A DNA stretch of 11,377 nucleotides, from contig MU646730.1 of the NCBI GenBank assembly GCA_026770585.1, positions 306,755 through 318,131 on the forward strand, in the 5' to 3' direction. This DNA is from Baffinella frigidus (lineage: Eukaryota > Cryptophyceae > Cryptomonadales > Baffinellaceae). Both the position numbers and the translations under genes were made by a program. Below are positions 1-6,789 of the stretch, in pieces; the stretch's first letter is position 1, and every line of letters starts with the position of its first letter. Below the pieces are notes generated by a model. That model searched no databases, was not told the origin of the DNA, and worked only from the letters and a program-made list of their open reading frames with translations.

Positions 1-117
1 GTGTAGGGTGTAGGGTGTAGGGTGTAGGGTGTAGGGTGAAGGGTGTAGGGTGTAGGGTGTAGGGTGTAGGGTGTAGGGTGTAGGGTGTAGGGTGTAGGGT
101 GCAGGGTTTAGGGGGAA
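1..117. repeat. Telomere-like array, unit TGTAGGG
   Basis: It holds about sixteen nearly perfect TGTAGGG heptamers that degrade to GCAGGG and TTTAGGG at the right. It begins just after the donor of minus-strand exon 5, so I read it as intron sequence. It runs off the left edge. Confidence 0.95.
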
Positions 118-118
118 C

Positions 119-163
119 CTTGGCGTGCAACTCGGTCAGGTCTGGCTTCAGCTCCGGCATCAC
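119..163 (-). CDS. Exon 5 of the minus-strand gene
   Basis: This is 45 nt, 15 codons in phase 0, between the acceptor GGGCGTAG and the donor AAG|GTTCCC. The peptide begins VMPELKPDLT and ends LHAK. The intron that follows begins at 118 and becomes the TGTAGGG array (sense CCCTACA) that runs to the window edge, so the next exon lies outside. Confidence 0.5.
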
Positions 164-3100
164 CTACGCCCAGGATGTCAACTTTAGGATCGATTGGCAA
201 CTTCAGGATCGATTGGCAACTTTGGGATCGATCGGTAGCTTTAGAATCACCTGCGCGCGTGCGCCGCGCAGACCAGCTCTCTCTCTCTCTCCCCCCCCCT
301 CCCTCCCTCTCTCCCTCTCTCCCTCTCTCTCTCTCCCTCCCTCCCTCCCTCTCCCTTCGGGTGATCTTTTTTATTATCACAACGATGCGATAGCAACCCC
401 CTCCACTTGGCAGCCACCTGCTGGCATTCTTGTTGGCTGAGCCACCAAGAATCGGTTGGGATGTCCGTATGCATACCCCTATGTCCCTACGGATGGCACA
501 AACAGCAGGGCGCACGGTTCCGTTGGCGTCTGGTTTTGGGGAACACATGGCGGTCCACTATAAGGAGATCTAAGCCCACCCGCGCTGCGGACCCCTGTTC
601 TCCTCAGTGACTGTGTAAAGTCACTCCGGCCATCCTACACGGGGCAGTATCCCCAGAGAACACTGGAGCCGTTTCTATGTCAGACACTGGAGCCTTTTCA
701 AAGCCAGAAAGTGCGGCCTACCTCTTCCTAGCTCTGTCTCAAATCTACCACCAACCCTCACAGTCTGGGCAAATCGGGGGAAATGGCTCCAAAAATCCCC
801 TTGAAGGCCGTCGGAATCCGACGGCCTTCAAGGGGATTTGGTGTTTTTGACTTTTTCGATCTGCCCAAGTTGTGACGGTTGGTGGTATTGTGGAACCTAG
901 CAGGACTAGCTCTGCCTCAGTCTATTTGAGCCCACCAATTTGGTGAGCCCGGGCTCTTTCTCGCTCCAAAGTTGACGGCTTTGCACCGCACAACGAGCAT
1001 GTCAACTTAAGAAAAGTCAGCCAACCCGCGTGGGGCGCAGCTAGGAGATGTCCACACAGCGGACTACGAAGGGATTTCGTGAAAAACCCATACGTGGACC
1101 ATTCATAGACCCTACTGTAGGCAATCAGTAGGTACGTAGGGTTATTCCGAAGGATATCCTCGCGCTGCCTCGCGCTTATCTCAGAAAACGAGGCGCAGCC
1201 AGACAGCACCAGCGTGCCTCCAACCCTCCAACCGCGTGCCTCCAACCCTCCAAGGCGCAGCGTGCCTCCAACCAGCGTGCCTCCAACCGTGAGGCGCAGC
1301 CAGACAGCACCAGCGCGACCCGTACGATCCGCCTGACAACGGTTTCCCGGGCGGCCACCCGGTGCCACCGCCCCCACCATACCCCCCTCCACAAATGGGG
1401 GAAGCAGGACCCGCCCCGCTGCCTCGTGCTTATCTCAGAAAACGACTTGACTTCTAAAAGTCATTTTCTTAAGTCAATTCCCCTACGAATTCGTCAACTT
1501 ATTCTTGACTCTCCGCATACGTTGACAATTTTGTAGGGGAATTGACTTGGGAAAACGACTTTTAGAAGTCGTTTTCTGAGATAGGCGCGCTGTGTTCTCA
1601 CCATTTCCTCACCAACATGATAAGAACCCAGTAAGTTGACTTCCCTGGTCTGTGGTACACACGTTGTCAACTTTCGGCGTGCAGTGGTCACACACATAAG
1701 TCACAAATACAAGTAAGCTATCCCCTAAGTGCCCAGTAGGCTCATACGCCCTACCGTAGGACCCTAGGTCCTGCCTAGGACCTCTTGGCCATCAAATTTG
1801 ACGGCCTGGTCACTTAAGGGATATCAGGCAACCCGAGAGTTTCTAGCTCTGCCTCAGTGAATCTGGGCGCGTCGTTGAATATATTGAGACCAGTGCATTG
1901 AGACCAGGGCTCCGTACGAACGCCCCAGTACAAACAACAGCTAAATACATTTAATGCGCAGCCCAGATCAACGCAGGCAGAGCTAGGATATGTAAAACGG
2001 AGGAGGAACAGCCTCCGGCAAACCTAGCGTTTACTAGCGTTTGCTAGCGTTTGCTGATGCCAGCACCTTCTTGGCATGTTTGGAGGTGTCTAGACGGTCA
2101 ACTTTACGCACTGGTCAACTTTCGGCAGACCCCAACCCCTAACTCCTAGCCCTTGACCCCTAGGTAAGCACAGAGAATGGTGCACACCTTCTTGGCATGT
2201 TTGATGCGCTTGATGGTGTCCCGCACGTGTGAAACCACCTGTCGGAAGGGTTTCAGGTTTAGGGTTTAGGGTTTAGGGTTTAGAGTGTAGGGTGTAGAGT
2301 TTATGGTGTAGGGTTTATGGTGTAGGGTTTAGGGTTTAGGGTTTAGGGTTTAGGGTTTAGGGTTTAGGGTTTAGGGTTTAGGGTTTAGGGTTTAGGGTTT
2401 AGGGTTTAGGGTTTAGGGTTTGGGGTTCAGGTTTTAGGGATTAGGGTTCAGACTTTAGGGTTTAGGCGTCAGGGGGTCGAGACACGGTCTCGCTGTGTAG
2501 GAATCAAAACAGGTCTCTCGCTCCCTCTCGTCCTCTCGCGCAGGGGTTGTACCAGGGCGGCGACTCAACGGGCGGAGACAGCACCAGGGAAAGCGAGGTT
2601 CAGTCAACTGCCCACTTACCAGCCGCCGGGGGTCGGTCTCTGTCCGAGAGCGTGTGTGTTGCTTCTAGTGTCCAGATGCTCCTCTCATCTAAAACCGGCG
2701 AGAGAACATCTGCGGTGGAAAGAGACCAGGGCGACGATGATGCGTCCATCTAAACGGTTGTGGTACAAATGTCATTTCAGGGTGAGGGGCTTGAAACGAC
2801 CCCCGGAAATCCGGGGGAGATAGCCTTCAGGCGCTGCTAAGTCGAAGGCCATCAGGCCCGCATCCGCACCGCACGGTTTCGGGTTTCGGGTTTCGGGTTT
2901 CGTGTGTGAGGTGAAGTGGGAGCGCAAGGGAGGGGACCTTCTCGTCGAAGACCTCCTTGTTGTCCTTGGCCGGCACCATCCGCGTGAATGCTTGCAACAG
3001 CTGCACTCCCCACCACCCGAGGTCAGGCACACTGTGACACTCTTCAGGCACAAACACTGTGCCGCAACCCTCTCAGTTTTGGAAACAGCTGCACCCCAAC

Positions 3101-5502
3101 ACGCTCAGCACCATCCGCGTGAATGCTTGCAACAGCTGCAACCGACCACCCTCACTCAGGCAAACGCAACCGACACAGGTTGCAGACGCTGCGAACCATC
3201 CGCGTACATGCTTGCAACAGCTGCACCCCACCACCCTCAGTCAGAAATGCTCGCAACAAGCTACTGCAACCCAGCAATCTCAGCCACCAAAGTTGGTGCA
3301 ACCCAACGCGCTGAGGTAAGCTGGTGCAGACCAACACTGTCCACACTCTCTGTGACTAACGCCGCGAACCAACAGCTGCACCCCTTCAGGGCTAGGGCCA
3401 AACCCCAAACCCCAAACCCCAAAGGGGAACACGCAAGGCAGTCACCTCGGACAGTTGGCTTCGGCGTCCGCGTGACCGGTCACGCGGGCGCTCAAGAGCC
3501 TGCCGGCGGGGCTGTCCCAACACGCACCGTCAAGACACGCTTCGAAGAAACAGGCACAGGTTGCAGAAGCTACGCACCAACCCTCTCACTTTGCAGACCC
3601 TGCGGACTAACGTTCTCTCAGGTGTGAGCGCGGGGCCGCTCGAGAATGCCGGAGGATCCTATTTATATGTGGGGTTGTAAATATTTGTACCAGGATAAGG
3701 TGTTCCAACCTCGTGCGTGGCCAACATATGGCTATAAACGTGACCAATCAACGAAATTTACTACACATATGCCCACTTTTAAAAGCACATTGGTTTTCAA
3801 TAGGCCCCTCTAGCATTCTCGTGTGGGGCGCGCGCGGGGGAGATATGAATCAAGAGAAACAGAGAGAGACTGCCGCCCAAGCTTATCGCTGAGAGGCGCC
3901 GGTATCCATCGCCACTGCTAGGGGGGGGTTCCGTCTTGTCCCCGACGCCACACTATCAGGAGGAGTATCACTGGGAAGCCAGGCAGGTAGAAGGGGAGGG
4001 GACCTGGACCGACGCCACGATGGGCCCACGGGATCCAGACACACGTCAAGGAAAGAGGCAGGGGGGGCTGGTCGGAGGTGACGATGGGCCCGCCCTCCTG
4101 GGCCTGGTCCTCGCGGGAAGCCAGACACGCAGGCACACGGGAGGGATGGACCGAGCACGACAGGGAGGCAGGAGGGAGGGAGGGAAGGAGCACGGTGGGG
4201 AGGGAGGCAGACAGGCAGGCAGGAGGCAGGCATCGATACCTGGTCCGACGCCACGATGGGCCCACCCTCCTTCTGGGCCTGGTCCTCGCGGAGGTCCAGG
4301 AGGAACGCGATCGCGGGAGGCGGCAACAACGGTTTGCCGTTCTGCACCGCTGTCGAGGAAAGAGCGAGGTGGCGTTAGGAAAGGCGGCATTGGCGAGAGA
4401 GAGAGAGAGAGGTGGCGTAAGGGACGAGGCGGAACCACCAGCTTGCAGTTGTGCACCGCTGCGCGAAAGGAGAGGGGCATGTTTTACTTTGCATCAGAGA
4501 GTTTGAGGAACGCTACCGCAGGGCGTGCCGGACACACCCGGGACACGCCCGGTTTGGTCGAGGAGAGTACGACTGGTTTGGTGGAGAAGAGTACGAGTAG
4601 GAGAGGAAAAGAGCCCGGTCTCACCAGATTGGTGAGAAGACTGAGACAGAGCTAGGCTTTCTTGCGCAGCAGCGCAGACTAGCTATTCTCAGGTTGATAC
4701 GCTGGGGGTGTGGTACAACTCTTTTAACTTTGGAGCGAAAAAGAGCCCGGGCTCAAAAAATTGGTGAGCCCGAATCAGCCCTTGCGACAGAGCTAGGAGG
4801 AGAGAGATACGTGCAGTTTCTGAAGCCTGGTGACGTGTCGCCTGTCACGACGCGAACCCTGTCCCAGCAGATAGAAACCACACAAACCAGCCAGGAATCC
4901 CAGCGCCTCAGCTCCCCACGGCTCTCTACCAGCCCTCCCTGCCAACCGTCGCGCCCCCTCTGGTCCCCTTCCCCCGCCCTCCACGCCGCGTCACCACCGC
5001 AACAGGCCTGCTCTCAGCCCCTCCGGTGCGCGAAAACCACCAGGGCTGCACATTCTCGAGACGCGAGAACGCGATCGGCGGGGGCGGGGGCGGGAGAGAG
5101 GTAAACGGCGGGGCGGGGGCTACCGATGGCGTTGAAGAGGTCGTGGATGGCCACGACACGGCCCTCGACCAGAGAGTGGTACTCCTCGAACTCATCTCTG
5201 AACGACTCCACAATCGACTGCGCCTGAGACGCACCCAGGGCGTCAGGGGACACCGCCGGCGCGTCGTGGCGGCCACTCACGCGCCAGGATGAACCAAGGG
5301 AGGGGGCTGTCGGCCTGGGGACGGAGCGGGAAGGAATCCGATGTCGCTCGAGACTCAACACCATGCTCGGGAGGAGGGGCAGTTTGGAGGACGGGGCGGG
5401 GCGGGCGAGGACGGTGAATTCGCACGAGAGGGCGGGGCTGGCGGGAGCGAGGGGGGGCGGAACCTCGGGGTGGACGTTGGGCCCCGCATCCTTGGACGCC
5501 AT
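119..5502 (-). CDS. Unrecognised multi-exon gene, minus strand, 3' end outside the window
   Basis: Five short open segments read leftward and join without a phase conflict: 5502-5124 (ends one base into a codon), 4349-4240 (begins with two bases), then 3000-2938, 2238-2188 and 163-119, all in phase 0. All introns begin GT and end AG on the minus strand. The spliced product is 216 codons and still open at the left edge. It is largely helical in look and soluble, with acidic-aromatic stretches (FRDEFEEYH near residues 99-107), LREDQAQKEGG near 146-156, and a basic patch KRIKHAKK near 194-201. I see no signal peptide, membrane segment or catalytic motif and do not recognise the family. The introns (774, 1239, 699 and 2024 bases) are packed with repeats and MITE-like elements. 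The linkage of all five exons into one transcript is an inference from phase, strand and order. Confidence 0.6.
179..248. repeat. 19-bp tandem repeat, about 3.7 copies
   Basis: Units at 179-197, 198-216 and 217-235, with a partial fourth, follow the pattern CAACTTnnGGATCGATTGG. Confidence 0.85.
274..356. repeat. CT-rich microsatellite
   Basis: Mixed (CT)n and (CCCT)n sequence, purine-rich on the minus strand. Long readings through it in several frames are low-complexity artefacts. Confidence 0.95.
746..887. mobile_element. MITE-like inverted-repeat element with central perfect hairpin
   Basis: Terminal repeats are 746-776 and 857-887, 26 of 31 bases matching, beginning TACCACCAACC. The centre (793-815 with 817-839) is a perfect 23-bp inverted repeat with a one-base loop. 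There is no coding capacity. A CTAGCTCTGTCTCA motif lies just outside at 728-741. Confidence 0.8.
906..1044 (+). mobile_element. MITE-like element, family A, copy 1 (139 bp)
   Basis: It starts CTAGCTCTGCCTCA and ends with its imperfect inverse (TGGGGCGCAGCTAG, 11 of 14). The interior contains CCACCAATTTGG, GAGCCCGGGCTC and two GTCAACTT motifs in opposite orientation. It is the same length as, and clearly similar throughout to, 10930-11068. Confidence 0.8.
1051..1150 (+). mobile_element. Partial element, family C, left part
   Basis: CCACACAGCGGACTACGAAG and the following CCCTACTGTAGGCAA match the left half of 7478-7644. The right terminus is missing; the sequence passes into a different repeat near 1155. 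Confidence 0.6.
1190..1315. repeat. Direct repeats and CGTGCCTCCAACC cluster
   Basis: A 25-bp segment starting GAGGCGCAGCCAGACAGC occurs at 1190-1214 and 1291-1315. Between them CGTGCCTCCAACC occurs four times (1213, 1235, 1261, 1276). Confidence 0.8.
1431..1583. mobile_element. MITE-like element with long terminal inverted repeats
   Basis: Termini 1431-1486 and 1533-1583 begin TATCTCAGAAAACGACTT and match over about 50 bases apart from a five-base duplication on the left. The interior is only 46 bases. A solo copy of its end (GCTTATCTCAGAAAACGA) lies near 1172-1190. Confidence 0.85.
1719..1822 (+). mobile_element. MITE-like element, family B, copy 1 (104 bp)
   Basis: Ends are TATCCCCTAAGTG and CACTTAAGGGATA. 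The interior carries CCTACCGTAGG and CCTAGGTCCTGCCTAGGACC self-complementary blocks. It matches the reverse strand of 9490-9594 closely. Confidence 0.8.
1843..1986. mobile_element. MITE-like element with family A terminus and unrelated interior
   Basis: Terminal repeats 1843-1868 and 1961-1986 match at 22 of 26 bases and begin CTAGCTCTGCCT. The interior (ATATTGAGACCAGTGCATTG...) does not resemble family A. There is no coding capacity. Confidence 0.75.
2024..2053. repeat. 10-bp tandem repeat, three copies
   Basis: Three successive CTAGCGTTTA/G units. Confidence 0.9.
2188..2238 (-). CDS. Exon 4 of the minus-strand gene
   Basis: This is 51 nt, 17 codons in phase 0, after the acceptor TTCCGACAG and before the donor AAG|GTGTGC. 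The peptide begins VVSHVRDTIK and ends KHAKK, which is strongly basic. It lies directly downstream (minus sense) of a telomere-like array at 2254-2466 that fills the 3' part of the preceding intron. Its last 16 bases plus the donor bases recur at 2064-2082. Confidence 0.55.
2254..2466. repeat. Telomere-like array, TTTAGGG
   Basis: Perfect TTTAGGG runs in the middle (about 2326-2420) with degenerate edges. On the minus (sense) strand of the exon 4 gene it is CCCTAAA and lies in the intron just before the 2238 acceptor. Confidence 0.95.
2761..2845 (+). repeat. Dispersed repeat with hairpin, copy 1
   Basis: It starts TGGTACAAAT, contains TTTCAGGGTGAGGGGCTTGA and an 8-bp hairpin (2800-2807 with 2810-2817). 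It is homologous to 10097-10187 in the same orientation. Confidence 0.75.
2876..2908. repeat. Short TTTCGGG telomere-variant array
   Basis: Four heptamers reading GGTTTCG. They lie in the intron after minus-strand exon 3. Confidence 0.85.
2938..3000 (-). CDS. Exon 3 of the minus-strand gene
   Basis: This is 63 nt, exactly 21 codons in phase 0, with acceptor GAGTGCAG and donor AAG|GTCCCC. The peptide starts LLQAFTRMVPAKD and ends VFDEK. The intron after it starts pyrimidine-rich and soon contains four TTTCGGG-type heptamers (sense strand CCCGAAA). Copies of the exon's first half recur at 3110-3141 and 3197-3228 in the intron before it. Confidence 0.6.
2985..3620. repeat. Quasi-periodic TGCAAC/CTGCA tract with copies of exon 3 start
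   Basis: Units of roughly 25-45 bases pair CTGCAnCC blocks with CCCTCAG blocks. A longer segment starting CACCATCCGCGTGAATGC occurs at 2987-3018, 3110-3141 and 3197-3228; the first overlaps minus-strand exon 3. An 18-bp perfect palindrome (CGCGTGACCGGTCACGCG) lies at 3469-3486, and a CCCCAAA run at 3397-3423. The open frame across this tract on the plus strand is a by-product of the periodicity. Confidence 0.7.
3641..3821 (+). mobile_element. MITE-like element, family D, 181 bp, copy 1
   Basis: Termini are CGAGAATGCCGGAGGATCCT and its imperfect inverse ending GCATTCTCG. The interior includes ATTTGTACCA and CAACGAAATTTACTACACAT. It is homologous over its full length to the inverse of 10652-10832. 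Confidence 0.85.
4004..4116 (-). repeat. Echo copies of the 3' half of minus-strand exon 2
   Basis: 4116-4068 (minus) encodes REDQAQEGGPIVTSDQ in place of exon 2's REDQAQKEGGPIVASDQ. 4030-4004 repeats GTGGGCCCATCGTGGCGTCG followed by CAG|GT. A shorter trace is at 3954-3938. The sequence between is C/T-rich on the minus strand. Confidence 0.7.
4240..4349 (-). CDS. Exon 2 of the minus-strand gene
   Basis: This is 110 nt, two bases plus 36 codons. It lies between a pyrimidine-rich acceptor (CTTTCCTCGACAG) and the donor CAG|GTATCG. The peptide begins VQNGKPLLPPP and ends GGPIVASDQ. The two leading bases complete the single base left by exon 1, giving Ala. Diverged copies of its 3' half lie downstream at 4116-4068 and 4030-4004, and a copy of its start with an acceptor lies upstream at 4458. 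Confidence 0.6.
4395..4412. repeat. GA microsatellite
   Basis: (GA)n run of about 18 bases; CT-rich on the minus strand just upstream of the exon 2 acceptor region. Confidence 0.9.
4609..4655 (-). mobile_element. Family A fragment, reverse
   Basis: On the minus strand it reads CTAGCTCTGTCTCAGTC then CACCAATCTGGTGAG and GGGCTCTT, matching the left third of family A. Confidence 0.6.
4679..4796 (-). mobile_element. MITE-like element, family A, reverse copy (118 bp)
   Basis: On the minus strand it starts CTAGCTCTGTCGCA and contains CACCAATTTTTTGAGCCCGG and CTCCAAAGTT, in family order. Its other end is CTAGCTATTCTCAGG. It is diverged and internally shortened. Confidence 0.65.
5124..5502 (-). CDS. 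Exon 1 (start-containing) of the minus-strand gene
   Basis: ATG at 5502-5500 opens 126 codons plus one base, up to a GT donor (GTAGCC) at 5123. The first 60 residues are Pro/Ala/Ser-rich; the last 40 are strongly protein-like (SIVESFRDEFEEYH, then LVEGRVVAIHDLF). A downstream ATG at 5364 is an alternative start. Bases 5280-5224 could be a 57-nt intron (GTGAGT donor, TCTCAG acceptor), but that stretch is a multiple of three, has no stop, and reads sensibly, so I keep it as coding. Reading past the donor gives only about 36 further codons, to a stop at 5014. Confidence 0.55.
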
Positions 5503-5838
5503 TCTGCTGACTCGACAACTCGAATCCACCGTCAAAAGTGGAATGTTGACTTGAAGTCAAAAGTCGATCAACTTTGTCGTGAGAAGCAATATATGGGCTA
5601 CGACCCGACACATAGGATCCAAGTTGACTTGATGTTTTGGTCGTCAACTTTGAAGGCTGTATACGTATATGAAGACCCCTCCGCTACGCCCCCAGCCCAG
5701 GGCGCGTTGCAGGGATCAAACTCACAGAGTTCGGGGTGCAGGGGCAAACTCACAGACTTGAAGACGACGACGGAACTCCAGGTCACCTACCGACGACAAA
5801 GTAGTTCTGTCTTGCTCCTGCGCCGCCATGTCGCCTCA

Positions 5839-5880
5839 AAGGATCTTGGTCTTGGTGCTGCAAGGATCTTGGTCTTGGTG
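5839..5880. repeat. 19-bp direct repeat, period 23
   Basis: AAGGATCTTGGTCTTGGTG at 5839-5857 and 5862-5880, identical, followed by shorter AGAAGGAT copies. Confidence 0.9.
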
Positions 5881-6000
5881 ATGGATCCTGGCCAGAAGGA
5901 TCCTTATGCCCAGAAGGATTGTTGCATCTTCGCTCTCCTCCGGAGCAGCCCACGAGTCAATCGCGCTGAGAGAACGTGGTGCACAGCGGGAGCGGTTTGG

Positions 6001-6125
6001 GGGCGCAGTGAGCTAGCGCGAGCATCTATTGTGATGCTGGAGCGTAGAGTGAGAGTGGTACCCGAGGCGAAGCTAAGGGCGCAGTGAGCTAGAGCGAGCA
6101 TGCATAGCGATGCTGGAGCGCAGAG
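6001..6125. repeat. 49-bp direct repeat, period 76
   Basis: Copies 6001-6049 and 6077-6125 begin GGGCGCAGTGAGCTAG and differ at about six positions. They lie in the inter-gene region. Confidence 0.85.
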
Positions 6126-6340
6126 ACCATCCCTACCCCAGCCTACAGCCCATCTGGGATGTCCCCATCTCAGAGTGAACAGCGAAACTGCTCCTGCCGC
6201 TGCCACTGAGACAGCATCCTGCTCTATCACAGAGAAACCAGGCAGAGAAACTTGGTTTCTCTGTGCCGTCCCGACGACCTGTCCCAGACCACGCCAGACG
6301 AAATCGCTGACGACGCTGACCGACTCCAGATTTGGCCGGG

Positions 6341-6504
6341 ATGCCTCTTCCAGCGGGGCACGTCGCCGCGGCAATCTTCCCCTGGCCCTTGAGCGCCTGC
6401 GCCGAGTGGGGCGGCGGTCTGCTTCGAGCGTGGCGCCCCGACTGGGCGACCGAGCGGCCCAAGAGCTCGAACCCGCCCAGCTGGTTCATGTCGCCGGAGC
6501 AGAC
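6341..6504 (+). CDS. TMEM164: Exon 1 of the TMEM164-like gene
   Basis: This is 54 codons plus two bases from ATG at 6341. The donor is AGAC|GTACAC. The peptide includes AEWGGGLLRAWRPDWA and ends NPPSWFMSPEQ, with the split codon ACG (Thr) completed by exon 2. I chose this ATG because the distance from it to the first membrane helix is similar to that in the animal proteins and no better upstream start is seen. The intron begins at 6505 and becomes CCCTAAA/CCCTGAA repeats within a few bases. Confidence 0.65.
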
Positions 6505-6757
6505 GTACACCCTTAACCCCGATCCCTGAACCCTTAAACCCTGAACCCTGAACCCCAAACCCTCAACCCTCAACCCTCAACCATAAACTCTAAACCCTAA
6601 ACCCCAAACCCTAAACCCTGAACCCTCAACCCTGCAACTCATCCCTAAAAACTCTCAACCAGGTTCGTGGAGATCATCTTTTGGAACGTCGTGTTCTGGG
6701 GGGTCGCCATCGCGCTCGCGCGCGGCCCAGGTGAGGGGACAAAGCTTCTTCTTCTTC

Positions 6758-6789
<32 letters not shown>

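Larger units (their letters stand above)
164..2187 (-). other. Putative intron 4 of the minus-strand gene, filled with repeats and MITE-like elements
   Basis: These two kilobases hold a 19-bp tandem repeat, a CT-rich tract, the 746-887, 906-1044, 1431-1583, 1719-1822 and 1843-1986 elements, a CGTGCCTCCAACC repeat cluster and a copy of the exon 4 end. Stretches 365-720 and 1585-1718 show nothing I can assign. I found no convincing further exon, but a very short one could be missed. Confidence 0.45.
2239..2937 (-). other. Putative intron 3 of the minus-strand gene
   Basis: It begins GTCCCC at 2937 and ends CCGACAG at 2239 on the minus strand. It contains TTTCGGG heptamers, a hairpin-bearing repeat at 2761-2845 that is shared with 10097-10187, about 290 bases without clear features (2467-2757), and the 2254-2466 telomere-like array next to the acceptor. 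Confidence 0.45.
3001..4239 (-). other. Putative intron 2 of the minus-strand gene
   Basis: It runs from the GTATCG donor at 4239 to GAGTGCAG at 3001. Contents in minus order are: C/T-rich sequence with echo copies of exon 2, a 181-bp MITE-like element (3821-3641), and a long quasi-periodic tract of TGCAAC/CTGCA units (3620-3001) that includes copies of the start of exon 3. Confidence 0.45.
4350..5123 (-). other. Putative intron 1 of the minus-strand gene
   Basis: It runs from GTAGCC at 5123 to CGACAG at 4350. It holds two CTAGCTCTGCCTCA-type elements (4679-4796, 4609-4655), a 24-bp duplication near 4553-4600, a GA microsatellite at 4395-4412, and an echo of the exon 2 acceptor and start at 4458. 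Confidence 0.45.
5503..6340. promoter_or_regulatory. Divergent intergenic region, probable promoters of both genes
   Basis: This 838-base stretch lies between the inferred start codons of the two divergent genes. It contains GTTGACTT/GTCAACTT motifs (5543-5650), a 19-bp repeat at 5839-5857 and 5862-5880, a 49-bp direct repeat, and a 12-bp inverted repeat at 6229-6264. No TATA box or other core promoter element was clear. The assignment rests on gene orientation only, and unrecognised 5' exons could lie here. Confidence 0.35.

Noticed and set aside
1-117. A chromosome end at the left edge
   Set aside because: The repeat is a TGTAGGG variant, it is followed by exon-like sequence, and similar arrays occur at five other internal places. 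An intronic array fits better, though the edge itself cannot be excluded.
1190-1315. CRISPR-like repeat array
   Set aside because: Repeats are irregularly spaced and short, with no uniform spacers, in a eukaryotic context.
1325-1400. Minus-strand exon (ETVVRRIVRVALVLSGCA)
   Set aside because: It looks somewhat protein-like but has no clear donor and runs into the CGTGCCTCCAACC repeats.
2902-3627. 241-codon open frame on the plus strand
   Set aside because: It spans a degenerate repeat tract, is rich in Cys/His/Gln by repetition, and lies opposite a better-supported minus-strand exon.
3936-4655. 239-codon open frame on the plus strand
   Set aside because: It is Gly/Arg-rich from a purine-rich tract and runs opposite exon 2 and its pyrimidine-rich intron on the minus strand.
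5224-5280. 57-nt intron inside minus-strand exon 1
   Set aside because: The splice sites are good, but the stretch is in frame, open, and continues a plausible helix into SIVESF. It is kept as an alternative only.
5341-6087. 248-codon open frame on the plus strand
   Set aside because: It crosses the minus-strand exon 1, intergenic repeats and GTTGACTT motifs; composition changes along it and no domain is visible.
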